Part shown: positions 53,403 to 61,792 of the stretch, in pieces
How the letters are laid out: the number at the start of each line of letters is the position of its first letter
Position numbering within the stretch: position 1 is the first letter of the stretch
Origin: Geodermatophilus africanus
Lineage (GTDB): Bacteria; Actinomycetota; Actinomycetes; Mycobacteriales; Geodermatophilaceae
DNA: 64,000 bases
Assembly (NCBI RefSeq): GCF_900107105.1
Contig: NZ_FNOT01000001.1
Span: forward strand, 516,045 to 580,044
Reading direction: 5' to 3'
Notes under the pieces: model-generated
The model's database searches: none
Told to the model about the DNA's origin: nothing
What the model saw: the letters and a program-made list of their open reading frames with translations, nothing else
Program-made: the position numbers and the translations under genes

Positions 53403-53414
53403 GGGGGACGAACG

Positions 53415-54059
53415 TCAGACGGCCTCCTGCGCCAGGGTCACGTCGACCTTGAACGACGCCGCGTCGCTCTGGACGACGTTGCCGGCCGTCGAGGGCAGCT
53501 TCACCTCGAGGACGATGCAGTTGCCCTGGTTGGCGGCGAGCGAGCCGACGGCGATCCCCGCCGGGGCCGCGGCGGCGTCCTCGAGGGTGACGGCCCCCAT
53601 GCCCAGCACCGGGGTGCCGGTCGTGGACGACTTGCAGGCTGCGGCGTCGGCGGCGGACGAGTCCAGGAACTGGACGGTGGCGAACTGCGAGAACTCGCCA
53701 CCCAACGCCCAGTCGGTGCAGCTCGAGTCGGCGGCCTGGTCCGTCGTCGCCTTGGTCTCGGCGTCCTGGCAGCCCCGCTCCTCGTCCGCGGTGACGGTGA
53801 GGTCCGCGGTCAGCGCGCCGTTGACCGTGCCCGCGTTGTTCACCCAGTACGAGAGGGTGCTCGTCTGGCCCGGGTTGAGGCCCAGCGGCGAGACCGAGCC
53901 GCTCTGTGTGGCGCCGCCGACGGTGAGGTCCATGGTCCCGCCGCTGGCGGTGGCGGTGGAGGTCTCGCTGTCCTGGAAGGCGGCGAAGGTGCCGCTGGCG
54001 CCGAAGGCGATGAGGGCGGTGCCGCCCATGGCGGCGGCGGCGATGGCGATCTTCTTCAC
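53415..54059 (-). CDS. SipW-dependent TasA/camelysin-like surface protein
   Basis: 214 residues. The N-terminus (MKKIAIAAAAMGGTALIAFG, then SGTFAAFQDSETSTATASGG) is the SipW-cognate signal peptide with its FxDxET-like motif after the hydrophobic core, followed by TMDLTVGG, the first strand of TasA/CalY-type domains. Four Cys in the mature part (97, 114, 142, 181) could form two disulfides. The last strands read CIVLEVKLPSTAGN and SFKVDVTLAQEAV. In Bacillus such proteins form matrix fibres. GTG 54059 has AGGAGACACCC ahead. Divergent from the histidine kinase gene. Confidence 0.85.
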   Translation of the reverse strand: MKKIAIAAAAMGGTALIAFGASGTFAAFQDSETSTATASGGTMDLTVGGATQSGSVSPLGLNPGQTSTLSYWVNNAGTVNGALTADLTVTADEERGCQDAETKATTDQAADSSCTDWALGGEFSQFATVQFLDSSAADAAACKSSTTGTPVLGMGAVTLEDAAAAPAGIAVGSLAANQGNCIVLEVKLPSTAGNVVQSDAASFKVDVTLAQEAV

Positions 54060-54307
54060 GGGTGTCTCCTGTCGGTGTCCCCGTCGAACGACGGTTCTCG
54101 CCGGACATCTGCGCGGCGAACGACACGAGGTTCCGTTCCGGCACCGCGTCGCGGCATCGTCAGTTCTGTTGATTCGCTACGGGGCGTTGCACATCGGTCA
54201 CATGGGACCCGTCCGACGCAACCGCCCCGACCTCCGCCGGGAGTCACCCGTCCGTGTGTTTCGCTGCGTGCGCGAGTACGGCGAGTACTGGAACGGATGT
54301 GCCACGG

Positions 54308-55828
54308 ATGAGATCAACTACGGCCAGCGGGACCCTCGCCGCAGCGGTCCGGGAGACGGTGGCGCGACTTTCCACCGGCCGGCTGGCGGCGGCCCTGGCC
54401 GCGGTGGCGGTCCTCGTCCTCGCGGGCGAGCGTGCGCGGCACACCGTCCTGGTCGTGATCGGGACGCTCGCCCTCTTCGCCGCCGGCGCCGGCTTCCTGC
54501 TCCGCTGGCGGGTGACCGCCACGCGCACCTCCTGGCACGCCGGTACGGGCTTCGTCCTCCTCGGCCTGACCCAGCCGGTCGCCGTCGCGGTCGACGCCCT
54601 GCTCGACGGGCGCCGGCCGGCCGTCGCCACTGCCGCGGGGCTGTGCGTCGTGGCGTGGTCCGCGATCGTGACCCTGCGCGCCTTCACCGACCCGGTCACC
54701 CGGCCCCGCCTGCAGCGGGCGGTCGTGGTCGCGCTCACCGCACTGCTGCTCGCCGGCGCCGCGCTCGCGCTGGTCGCGGTCGTCGGCCACTGGCCTGGGC
54801 TGACGTGGGCCACGGTCCCGGCCTCCTACGCGCTGGCCGGAGCACCCTGGCTGGCCGTGGCCGTCGCCGCTTGGACCCTCGACCCGCTGAGCGCCGGGGA
54901 CCGCTCCTCGACGCGGACGATGGCCGCGGTCGCCGCGGTCGTCGGCGGAGTCACCGCCCTGAGCGGGCTCCCGACGGCGACCACCGCGGTCCGGACAGTG
55001 CACGACCTGGGGATGGTCGCCGCCGCGCTCGGCCTGATCGTCATCGCCGCCCGTGGCCTCACCGACGCGCTGGCCGGCCAGGAGCGCTACGTCGCGGGGC
55101 TGCTGGAGCAGCTCGCCGGGCACGAGCGCCAGCTGCAGCAGGCCCGCGGCTGCCTGCACGACGCCCGCGCGACGGTGGCCGGCATCCGCGCCGGCTCCTC
55201 CGCCGTCCGCCACCTCACCGCGCCGACCGATGCCGACTCCCGCGCCGCCCTGGAGGAGTCCGTCGCCGTCGAGCTCACCCGGCTGGAGCGGATGCTGCGG
55301 CTGCCGGACCGGGCTCCGTCGGTCAGCGACGTCGACCTGGACGACCTGGTCCGCGCCCTCCTGATCAGCCACCGAGAGCGCGGGCTGCGCGTGCACTGGG
55401 CGCCGTCGGAGCAGCCGCCGGTCCGCGTGGACGGCGACGCGCTGGCCGTCATCCTCGGTAACCTGCTCGGCAACGCGCTGGTGCACGCCCCGGGAGCGCT
55501 GTGCCGGCTCGGCGTGGAGGTGACCGACCGGCTCACCGTCACCGTCGCCGACAACGGCCCTGGCCTGCCGCCTGCCCGCCGCGCGGCCGCCTTCGAGGCG
55601 GGCACCCGCCGCCCCGGCAGCCCCGGAGAGGGGATCGGCCTGGCCATCTCCCGCGACCTCGCCCGTCGGCACGGCGGCGACCTGGTCATCGAGGACGCGG
55701 CCGTCGGCACCGCGGTCCGCCTCACCCTGCCGGCGCACCGCACGACCGAGGCGCCCGCCGTCCGGGACCTCCCCCGCCCCCGCGACGCTGGCGGGTCCCG
55801 GACCGCCGCGCTGAGGCTGGCCGGATGA
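54308..55828 (+). CDS. Membrane histidine kinase
   Basis: 506 residues. About eight hydrophobic segments in residues 25-250, then a coiled region and the phospho-acceptor segment RGCLHDARATVAGI (His 284). The ATPase domain has N-box ILGNLLGNALVHAP, G1 VADNGPGLP and G2 EGIGLAISRDLARRHGGD. ATG 54308 is the likely start; the frame also has an ATG at 54254 without better support. No known sensor domain is seen, so sensing is probably in or near the membrane. Its stop overlaps the response-regulator ATG (ATGA). The pair lies between SipW-dependent protein genes. Confidence 0.88.
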   Translation: MRSTTASGTLAAAVRETVARLSTGRLAAALAAVAVLVLAGERARHTVLVVIGTLALFAAGAGFLLRWRVTATRTSWHAGTGFVLLGLTQPVAVAVDALLDGRRPAVATAAGLCVVAWSAIVTLRAFTDPVTRPRLQRAVVVALTALLLAGAALALVAVVGHWPGLTWATVPASYALAGAPWLAVAVAAWTLDPLSAGDRSSTRTMAAVAAVVGGVTALSGLPTATTAVRTVHDLGMVAAALGLIVIAARGLTDALAGQERYVAGLLEQLAGHERQLQQARGCLHDARATVAGIRAGSSAVRHLTAPTDADSRAALEESVAVELTRLERMLRLPDRAPSVSDVDLDDLVRALLISHRERGLRVHWAPSEQPPVRVDGDALAVILGNLLGNALVHAPGALCRLGVEVTDRLTVTVADNGPGLPPARRAAAFEAGTRRPGSPGEGIGLAISRDLARRHGGDLVIEDAAVGTAVRLTLPAHRTTEAPAVRDLPRPRDAGGSRTAALRLAG

Positions 55829-56487
55829 CCGGACCCGTGCTGCTGGTCGACGACCACTCGCTGTTCGCGCAGTCGGTCGAGATCGGCCTGCGCTCCGTCG
55901 GCATCCCCGCCGTCCGGGTGCCCCCCCGCTCGGCCCCGGACATCGAGCAGTCCTGCGCCGGCGCAGCGCCGGCCACGGTGCTGCTCGATCTGCGGCTGGG
56001 CCCGGACACGGACGGCGTCCCCATCGACGGCCTCGACCTGGTAGCTCCGCTCACCGCCGCCGGCTGCCGCGTCGTCGTCGTCACCGGCGAGACCGGTGAC
56101 GCCACGTGGGGCACCGCGCTGCAGCGAGGTGCGACGACCGTGCTGTCCAAGTCCACCGACCTGGACGACCTGCTGCGGGTGGTGACCGCGGTCCGGGCGG
56201 GCGAGCCGGTCCTCGACGAGGGGCGCCGTCAGGACCTGCTGGCCGCCGCCCGCCGCGCCCGCGCCGACGAGTCAGCCCGCCTGGCGCCGTTCCGTGCGCT
56301 GAGCGCCCGCGAGGCCGAGGTGCTGCGCTCCCTGGCGGCCGGCATGCCGGCCGCCACCATCGCGGCCACGGCGCACGTGAGCGAGGCGACGGTGAGGACG
56401 CAGATCCGCGCGGTGTTGACCAAGCTTGAGGTCACCTCGCAGCTGCAGGCCGTCGCGCTGGCCCGCCGGTCCGCTGGCTGGACCTGA
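55825..56487 (+). CDS. NarL/LuxR-family response regulator
   Basis: 220 residues. Receiver domain with DDHS near residue 9, phospho-acceptor Asp 55 in VLLDLRLG, the Thr in VVTGET and the Lys in LSKSTD; all key residues are present. C-terminal LuxR helix-turn-helix LSAREAEVLRSLAAGMPAATIAATAHVSEATVRTQI (positions about 155-190). ATG 55825 overlaps the kinase stop by four bases. Likely targets, by position, are the neighbouring surface-protein genes. Confidence 0.93.
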   Translation: MTGPVLLVDDHSLFAQSVEIGLRSVGIPAVRVPPRSAPDIEQSCAGAAPATVLLDLRLGPDTDGVPIDGLDLVAPLTAAGCRVVVVTGETGDATWGTALQRGATTVLSKSTDLDDLLRVVTAVRAGEPVLDEGRRQDLLAAARRARADESARLAPFRALSAREAEVLRSLAAGMPAATIAATAHVSEATVRTQIRAVLTKLEVTSQLQAVALARRSAGWT

Positions 56488-56531
56488 CGGACCCGCCTCC
56501 GGCGCGCTGAGCCCGTCAGCGGACGTCGAGC

Positions 56532-57212
56532 TCAGCCCGCCGGGGTGGCCTCGGCGGCTGCCGGGGCCTGCGGCGGTCCCGCCGCGGTGCCGCTGCCGGC
56601 AGCCGTCCTGTCCTTGGCGCCGTTCCCGTCGTTGCCGGGAGTTCCCCGCCCGACCTGTCCGGGCGGCACCACGACGTGGACCGGCACGTCCGCGGCGTCG
56701 CTGAACCCCCCGGTCGTCTGCACCAGGTCGAGTCGCAACACGCCGGTCCACTGGACGGACCCCTTCGGCCCGGCGGCGGGCGGGGGTGCCGTGACCGTGA
56801 GCGAGAGGTCGGCCGTGGCTGCTTCGGCGTCCAGGACGACCAGGGGCAGCGGAGTCGTGACGAGGCTGCACAGGTCCGACACCGCCGGCCTCGACCCGTC
56901 GTGCACGTCGATCGTCAGGTCCGCGGTGGGCAGCCCGGCGCAGGGGTCGGCGCCCTGCGCGCCGACGAGAGACACGCGCAGCGCCGCCCGGCTGCCCTCG
57001 CCGATCTCCGCACGGACGGCCAGGTCGGCGGCCCGGTCGAGGTGCAGCTGCACCGGCCCCGGCGGCTCCGCGACCGCCAGGCTCAGGGATCCCGCCCCGA
57101 CCTCGGCCGACAGCGACGCGGTGTCGCTGAGCAGGGCGACGGTGCCGCCGGTGCCGAGGGCCAGGCTGCCGGCGAGCACGGCGCCCAGCCCCAGGGCCGT
57201 CCGGGGCCTCAC
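56532..57212 (-). CDS. SipW-dependent secreted protein (minor subunit-like)
   Basis: 226 residues. Signal segment MRPRTALGLGAVLAGSLALG followed by TGGTVALLSDTASLSAEVGAG, a clear SipW-type signal peptide (xALLSDTAxL). Beta-rich middle with strands such as LSLAVAEPPGP, ALRVSLVGAQG and VQWTGVLRLDLVQT, two Cys (91, 115), and a Gly/Ala/Pro-rich tail after residue 190. No other family recognised. GTG 57212 overlaps the stop of the upstream gene by four bases, so it is made together with the membrane-anchored protein. Confidence 0.8.
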   Translation of the reverse strand: MRPRTALGLGAVLAGSLALGTGGTVALLSDTASLSAEVGAGSLSLAVAEPPGPVQLHLDRAADLAVRAEIGEGSRAALRVSLVGAQGADPCAGLPTADLTIDVHDGSRPAVSDLCSLVTTPLPLVVLDAEAATADLSLTVTAPPPAAGPKGSVQWTGVLRLDLVQTTGGFSDAADVPVHVVVPPGQVGRGTPGNDGNGAKDRTAAGSGTAAGPPQAPAAAEATPAG

Positions 57213-58198
57213 GCGGCACGCTCCCGTGGGCGGCGGCGCGCGAGCACGAAGGCGAGCCCGCCGAGGACGATCGCGCCGAGGAACAGGCTGCCCCAGGCCA
57301 GCGCCTGACCTGCGAGGGACGTCGATCCGGACTCCGTCGACAGCCCGTCGCCATCGACGGTCACGGGCGTGGCCATGCTGCCGACGACCCCCTCGCCCGC
57401 CGGCCCACCGGCTTCCTCGGCGGTGGGCCCGCCGACCCGCCTTCCGGATTCGGTCCCGGCCGCGGCAGCGGTCCCGCCGCCGGCGGCTCCGGCGCCGTCC
57501 GCCGGGTCCGCACCGCCACCTGCGGCCGCCGCGGCGCCTTCGCCCAGGGTGCCGTCCGCAGCCGTCCTGCCGGACGTGGTCGCACCGCCGGGGATCGTGC
57601 CGTCGGACGCCGGGTCGGCACGGAGGACGGCGCCCGGGGAGCCGTCCTCGTCGCCGACCGCCGACCGGTCCCCGAGCTGCTCCTCACCGACGACGTCGAG
57701 GATGAAGGTGAGGGTGTCCGACTGGGCACGGTTGTCGTCCGAGCCCCCGTTCGGGAACTCCAGTGCCAGGACCAGGCAGGTCACTCCCACGGCGTCGAAG
57801 ACGCTGTCGCCGCCACCGGACAGGTCGAGTCCGACCGGCTCGGAGGTGGCTCGGCAGCCTCCGCCGTCGTCCGTGCCGCCCGCGACGGTGGCGTCCAGGA
57901 AGTCGGCCAGCTCACCGTCTTCCGCGCCGCAGCTCTCGTCCCCGGCCTCGGACTCCGGCTCGACGCAGTCGTTCTCGAACTGGACCAGCGAGTCGACGGA
58001 GACGCCGAGCTCGTCCGCCCGGGAAGCCCAGTCCGGCAGGGCGACGTCGAGTGTCTGGCTGCCACCGGGGGCGAGTGTCTCGCCCGCCGCCGCCGGCCCG
58101 GCTGGCAGGAGCACGGCTCCAGCGGTCAGCAGGGCGCCGAGGACGGCGGCGGGTCGGCGCACGCACCCATGCTCCGGGGCGGGGAGAGAGGCGCGCAT
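57209..58198 (-). CDS. Membrane-anchored surface protein related to the TasA-like subunit
   Basis: 329 residues. Signal peptide (about 1-38, LGALLTAGAVLLPAGPAAA), a TasA-like domain to about residue 172, a long Gly/Ala/Asp-rich stalk (about 175-285), and a C-terminal membrane segment (LAWGSLFLGAIVLGGLAFVL) with a basic end RRRPRERAA. The domain has four Cys (78, 90, 115, 141) in the same order as the protein at 53415, and similar last strands (CLVLALEFP; AQSDTLTFILDVV). There is no LPXTG motif. ATG 58198 lacks a ribosome-binding site; the region between it and the SipW gene is AT-rich, with an inverted repeat ATCGA caaaa TCGAT at 58197-58211. It may anchor a fibre to the membrane. Confidence 0.72.
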   Translation of the reverse strand: MRASLPAPEHGCVRRPAAVLGALLTAGAVLLPAGPAAAGETLAPGGSQTLDVALPDWASRADELGVSVDSLVQFENDCVEPESEAGDESCGAEDGELADFLDATVAGGTDDGGGCRATSEPVGLDLSGGGDSVFDAVGVTCLVLALEFPNGGSDDNRAQSDTLTFILDVVGEEQLGDRSAVGDEDGSPGAVLRADPASDGTIPGGATTSGRTAADGTLGEGAAAAAGGGADPADGAGAAGGGTAAAAGTESGRRVGGPTAEEAGGPAGEGVVGSMATPVTVDGDGLSTESGSTSLAGQALAWGSLFLGAIVLGGLAFVLARRRPRERAA

Positions 58199-58247
58199 CG
58201 ACAAAATCGATGATGCCGGGGCCCGGAGCACCCGGGAGTATCGGAGC

Positions 58248-58928
58248 GTGCCCTCCCCTGCCTCCGCCCCGGACGCGCCCACCTGCAGCCTGGCGGTCCA
58301 CACCGTGCGCCGGGTGGTCTCGTGGGTGCTCGGCCTGGTCCTGCTCGCCGGAACAGGAGCTGCTCTGGGCGTGGTCGTCTACCCGGTGGTGACCGGCGGC
58401 GCCGCGCTCGCCGTGCTCACCGGCAGCATGACGCCGGGGCTGCCGGTCGGCGCCATGGTCTTTACGAAGCCGGTCACGGACCCCGCGGCGCTACGGGTGG
58501 GCGACGTCATCACCTTTGTGCGAGAGCCGGGCTCCCCTGAGCTCGTCACCCACCGCATTATCGCCGTGGACGACTCGGGGGACATGCCCGTGTTCGCCAC
58601 CCAGGGTGACGCGAACAACGCCCCGGACCTCGACCCTGTCCCCGCCTCCTCGGTCCGCGGCGAGCTGTGGTTCAGCGTGGCGGAGCTCGGCCGCGCGGCC
58701 GCGGTCCTGCACTCACCGAAGGGGCTGGGCTTCCTGGTCGTCCTCGTGTGCGCTGTCCTGGCCGTGGCTCCGGGACCTGAGCCGGAGCGGAAGCGCCCCG
58801 AGGACACGGCGGCCGGCCCCACCGGCGAGCCGCCGGCTACAGCCCGGGCGGACGTCGACACGGTGCACGTCCAGCTGGTCCGCCCGGCCGTCCCCCCGTC
58901 GCCTGCCCGCATCGGACTGCTTGACTGA
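58248..58928 (+). CDS. SipW-type signal peptidase I
   Basis: 226 residues. Membrane segment about 22-48, catalytic Ser 60 in VLTGSMTPGLPVGAMV, and His 102 in ELVTHRII at the place where ordinary bacterial signal peptidases have Lys. That Ser-His pair and the GDANNAPD motif (120-127) mark the SipW/ER-type family. A second membrane segment (LGFLVVLVCAVLAVA) lies near residue 165 and a hydrophilic tail follows. It should process the SipW-type signal peptides of the neighbouring genes. GTG 58248; divergent from the anchored-protein gene. Confidence 0.9.
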   Translation: MPSPASAPDAPTCSLAVHTVRRVVSWVLGLVLLAGTGAALGVVVYPVVTGGAALAVLTGSMTPGLPVGAMVFTKPVTDPAALRVGDVITFVREPGSPELVTHRIIAVDDSGDMPVFATQGDANNAPDLDPVPASSVRGELWFSVAELGRAAAVLHSPKGLGFLVVLVCAVLAVAPGPEPERKRPEDTAAGPTGEPPATARADVDTVHVQLVRPAVPPSPARIGLLD

Positions 58929-58933
58929 CCGGC

Positions 58934-60013
58934 ATGGACCTGCCCCTGCTGCCGCCGGTGAAGCCGATGCTGGCCAAGGCCGTGACCAAGGTGCCCACGG
59001 CCGAGCACATGTACTACGAGCCGAAGTGGGACGGCTTCCGGTGCATCGTCTTCCGGGACGGCGACGAGGTGGAGCTGGGCAGCCGCAACGAGCGCCCGCT
59101 GACCCGCTACTTCCCCGAGGTGGTCGAGGCGGTGAAGGCGGCGCTGCCCGAGCGGTGCGTGGTCGACGGCGAGATCGTCGTCCCCCGCGGGGACCGGCTG
59201 CACTTCGAGGCGCTGCTGCAGCGCATCCACCCGGCGAAGTCGCGGGTCGACCTGCTGGCCGAGCAGACGCCGGCGTCGTTCGTCGCCTTCGACCTGCTGG
59301 CCGTCGGGGACGAGTCGCTCATGGAGACCCCGTTCGCGCAGCGGCGGGCCCGGCTGCAGGAGGTCGTCACCGTCACGGAGTCGGTGCACCTCACGGCGAT
59401 CACCCAGGACCCGGACACCGCGCAGCGCTGGTTCGAGGAGTTCGAGGGTGCCGGGCTCGACGGCGTCGTCGCCAAGGCCGCCGACCTCCCCTACGGCCCC
59501 GACCAGCGGCTGATGACCAAGGTCAAGCACGTGCGGACGGCGGACTGCGTGGTCGCCGGCTTCCGCTGGCACAAGAGCGGGCCCATCGTCGGGTCGCTGC
59601 TGCTGGGCCTCTACGACGACTCCGGCGACCTGCAGCACATCGGCGTCGCGGCGTCCTTCCCGATGGCCCGGCGGGCGGAGCTGGTCGAGGAGCTGGCGCC
59701 GTACCGGGCCGAGGCGCTCGACGGGCACCCGTGGCAGGACTGGGCCAACGCGGAGGTCGTGAACGGGGCGAACGGCGAGGAGCACCGGATGCCCGGCGCG
59801 CAGAGCCGCTGGAACGCCGGCAAGGACCTCTCCTGGGTGCCGCTGCGCCCGGAGCTGGTGGTGGAGGTCAAGTACGACCAGCTGGAGGGGCGGCGGCTGC
59901 GGCACACCGGCCAGTTCCTGCGCTGGCGCCCCGACCGGGAGCCGCGCAGCTGCACCTACGACCAGCTCGAGGTGCCGGTCCGCTACGACCTGGCGGAGGT
60001 CTTCGCCGGTTGA
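58934..60013 (+). CDS. ligC: ATP-dependent DNA ligase, LigC type
   Basis: 359 residues. Adenylation Lys 31 in YYEPKWDGFRCIV (KxDG), then ELGSRNERPLTRYFPEV, VVDGEIVVPRGD, FVAFDLLAVGD, GLDGVVAKAADLPYG and MTKVKHVRTADCVV, i.e. all nucleotidyltransferase motifs, and an OB-fold end. Short size fits mycobacterial LigC, which takes part in end-joining and gap repair. ATG 58934 lies 5 bases after the SipW stop. A polymerase/primase partner gene lies 1.8 kb downstream. Confidence 0.93.
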   Translation: MDLPLLPPVKPMLAKAVTKVPTAEHMYYEPKWDGFRCIVFRDGDEVELGSRNERPLTRYFPEVVEAVKAALPERCVVDGEIVVPRGDRLHFEALLQRIHPAKSRVDLLAEQTPASFVAFDLLAVGDESLMETPFAQRRARLQEVVTVTESVHLTAITQDPDTAQRWFEEFEGAGLDGVVAKAADLPYGPDQRLMTKVKHVRTADCVVAGFRWHKSGPIVGSLLLGLYDDSGDLQHIGVAASFPMARRAELVEELAPYRAEALDGHPWQDWANAEVVNGANGEEHRMPGAQSRWNAGKDLSWVPLRPELVVEVKYDQLEGRRLRHTGQFLRWRPDREPRSCTYDQLEVPVRYDLAEVFAG

Positions 60014-60014
60014 G

Positions 60015-60070
60015 GGACCCCCCTGCCCGCCACCCCTCGCGAGCTCGCGGCGGGGCCCTGCAGGGAGGCC
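60015..60070 (+). repeat. Dispersed hairpin repeat, copy 7
   Basis: 56-bp copy of the second sequence type (GGACCCCCCTGC start, core ACCCCTCGCGAGCTCGCGGC, CCTGCAGGGAGGCC end), one base after the ligC stop and in ligC orientation. Confidence 0.82.
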
Positions 60071-60146
60071 ACCTCGGCTGAGCGGTCCGTCACCCGGTCG
60101 GGGGCGTGCCTGCGCCGCGCGGCCGGGCCTCATACCCTCGGGACCC

Positions 60147-61706
60147 ATGCGCCTGTCCCGCGGCCTGGTCGCCGCTGCCTCCGGCCTGCTCCTGGCGGTC
60201 CCCGGCTGCACCTCCTCCGCCGAGGACACCGCGGCGGACGCGTCGGCGTCGGCGTCCTCGGCACCGGCCGAGCCGGAGGCCGCGGAGATCGCCTGGAGCG
60301 ACTGCGACGCCCAGATCTCCGAGCTGGTGGCCGGCGCCCCGGGCAGCGAGCGCGACCTGCTCTTCGAGTGCGGCCGCACCGAGGTGCCGATCAGCTACGA
60401 CGAACCGCAGGGCGAGACGCTGCCGCTGTTCCTCGTCCGCGCCCGCTGGGCCCAGCAGGCCGACCGGATCGGCTCGCTGGTGATCAACCCCGGCGGCCCC
60501 GGCGGCTCGGGCGCCGACGCCGCGATCGGCCAGGCGCTCACCCTCCCCGAGGACGTGCTGCGCCGCTTCGACGTCGTCGGCTTCGACCCTCGCGGCGTCG
60601 GGCTGTCGACACCGGTCGAGTGCATCCCGGCCGAGCTCAAGGACCGGGCGACCGCCGCCGAGCCGCGACCGACGACCCCCGAGCAGGTCGACGAGGCGTT
60701 CGCGCTGCAGCAGGAGGTCGCCGACGGCTGCGCCGAGGAGTACGGCGACGCGCTGGGCACCTTCAACACCGTCGACACCGCGCGGGACATGGACCTGCTG
60801 CGGCAGTCGCTGGGTGACGAGCAGCTGACGTACCTCGGCTACTCGTACGGCACCACCCTCGGCTCGACCTACGCCGAGCTGTTCCCGGACCGGGTGCGGG
60901 CGCTGGCGCTCGACGCCGCCGTCGACCCGGACGACGACCCGCGGGCGGAGGCCGAGCAGCAGTCCACCTCGCTGGAGGGCAGCTTCGACGCCTTCGCGGC
61001 CAACTGCACCGGCCTGGTCGCCGGCTGCCCGCTCGGGCCGGACCCGCGCCGCTTCGTGGAGGAGCTGCTGGACCAGGCCGGGGCGGCGCCGATCCCCAGC
61101 GCGCTGGCCGGTGAGACCCGCCAGGCGACGCCGGGCGTGATCATGACCGCCGTCCTCTCGGCGCTGTACAGCACCGAGTCGTGGCCGCAGCTGGCGCAGG
61201 GGCTGGCCGCAGCCCGCAACGGCGACGCCCAGCAGCTGTTCTCCCTCGCCGACGCCTACGCCGGCCGGCTGCAGGACGGCACCTACACCAACCGGTTCGA
61301 CGCCAACGTGGCGATCAACTGCGCCGACACCGACCCGGAGACGGCGGTGTCCGAGGAGGAGGTCCGCACCCTGGCCACCGAGTGGGGCCAGCGCTTCCCG
61401 CTGTTCGGCGCGGGGTCGGCCGTGGGGCTGCGCAACTGCGCCGTGTGGGAGGCCGAACGCACCCCGATCCCCGAGCGGGACGCCGAGGGCGCCGCGCCCA
61501 TCCTGGTGATCGGCAACTCGGGCGACCCGGTCACCCCGCTGCCCGGCGCGGTCGACATGGCCGAGGACCTCACCTCCGGCGTCCTGCTGACGTGGCAGGG
61601 GCAGGGGCACACCGCCTACCCGAAGACCGCCTGCGTCACCGGGGCGGTCAACGCCTACCTGATCGACCTGGTGGTGCCGCAGGACGGGTTGACCTGCCCC
61701 GCCTGA
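60147..61706 (+). CDS. Secreted alpha/beta-hydrolase lipoprotein (tripeptidyl-aminopeptidase type)
   Basis: 519 residues. Lipoprotein signal: LLLAVPGC with Cys 21, then an Ala/Ser/Glu-rich linker. Alpha/beta-hydrolase domain with GSLVINPGGPGGSGA (oxyanion hole), nucleophile in YLGYSYGTTLG, Asp in VIGNSGDPVTPL and His in WQGQGHTAYP. This is the Streptomyces SlpD/tripeptidyl-aminopeptidase family, which trims N-terminal peptides outside the cell. Followed by a terminator hairpin. Unrelated in function to the two DNA-repair genes on its sides. Confidence 0.92.
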   Translation: MRLSRGLVAAASGLLLAVPGCTSSAEDTAADASASASSAPAEPEAAEIAWSDCDAQISELVAGAPGSERDLLFECGRTEVPISYDEPQGETLPLFLVRARWAQQADRIGSLVINPGGPGGSGADAAIGQALTLPEDVLRRFDVVGFDPRGVGLSTPVECIPAELKDRATAAEPRPTTPEQVDEAFALQQEVADGCAEEYGDALGTFNTVDTARDMDLLRQSLGDEQLTYLGYSYGTTLGSTYAELFPDRVRALALDAAVDPDDDPRAEAEQQSTSLEGSFDAFAANCTGLVAGCPLGPDPRRFVEELLDQAGAAPIPSALAGETRQATPGVIMTAVLSALYSTESWPQLAQGLAAARNGDAQQLFSLADAYAGRLQDGTYTNRFDANVAINCADTDPETAVSEEEVRTLATEWGQRFPLFGAGSAVGLRNCAVWEAERTPIPERDAEGAAPILVIGNSGDPVTPLPGAVDMAEDLTSGVLLTWQGQGHTAYPKTACVTGAVNAYLIDLVVPQDGLTCPA

Positions 61707-61717
61707 GTGGTGCGGAC

Positions 61718-61740
61718 GCCGGGGCGGGCGACGCCCCGGC
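61718..61740 (+). terminator. Hairpin after the lipoprotein hydrolase gene
   Basis: Perfect 9-bp stem GCCGGGGCG (61718-61726) with CGCCCCGGC (61732-61740), 5-base loop, 11 bases after the stop. A -10-like TAAGGT at about 61751-61756 follows and may start the next gene. Confidence 0.65.
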
Positions 61741-61792
61741 TCCGCTCGCCTAAGGTGCGCCGGGTGAGCTCACGATCCGGGTCGAGTCGGTG

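Noticed and set aside
58197..58211. ATCGA caaaa TCGAT palindrome as a specific operator of the SipW-like locus
   Set aside because: The arms are only 5 bp and overlap the start codon of the anchored-protein gene; without a second copy in front of the other surface genes it is not strong enough to call an operator.
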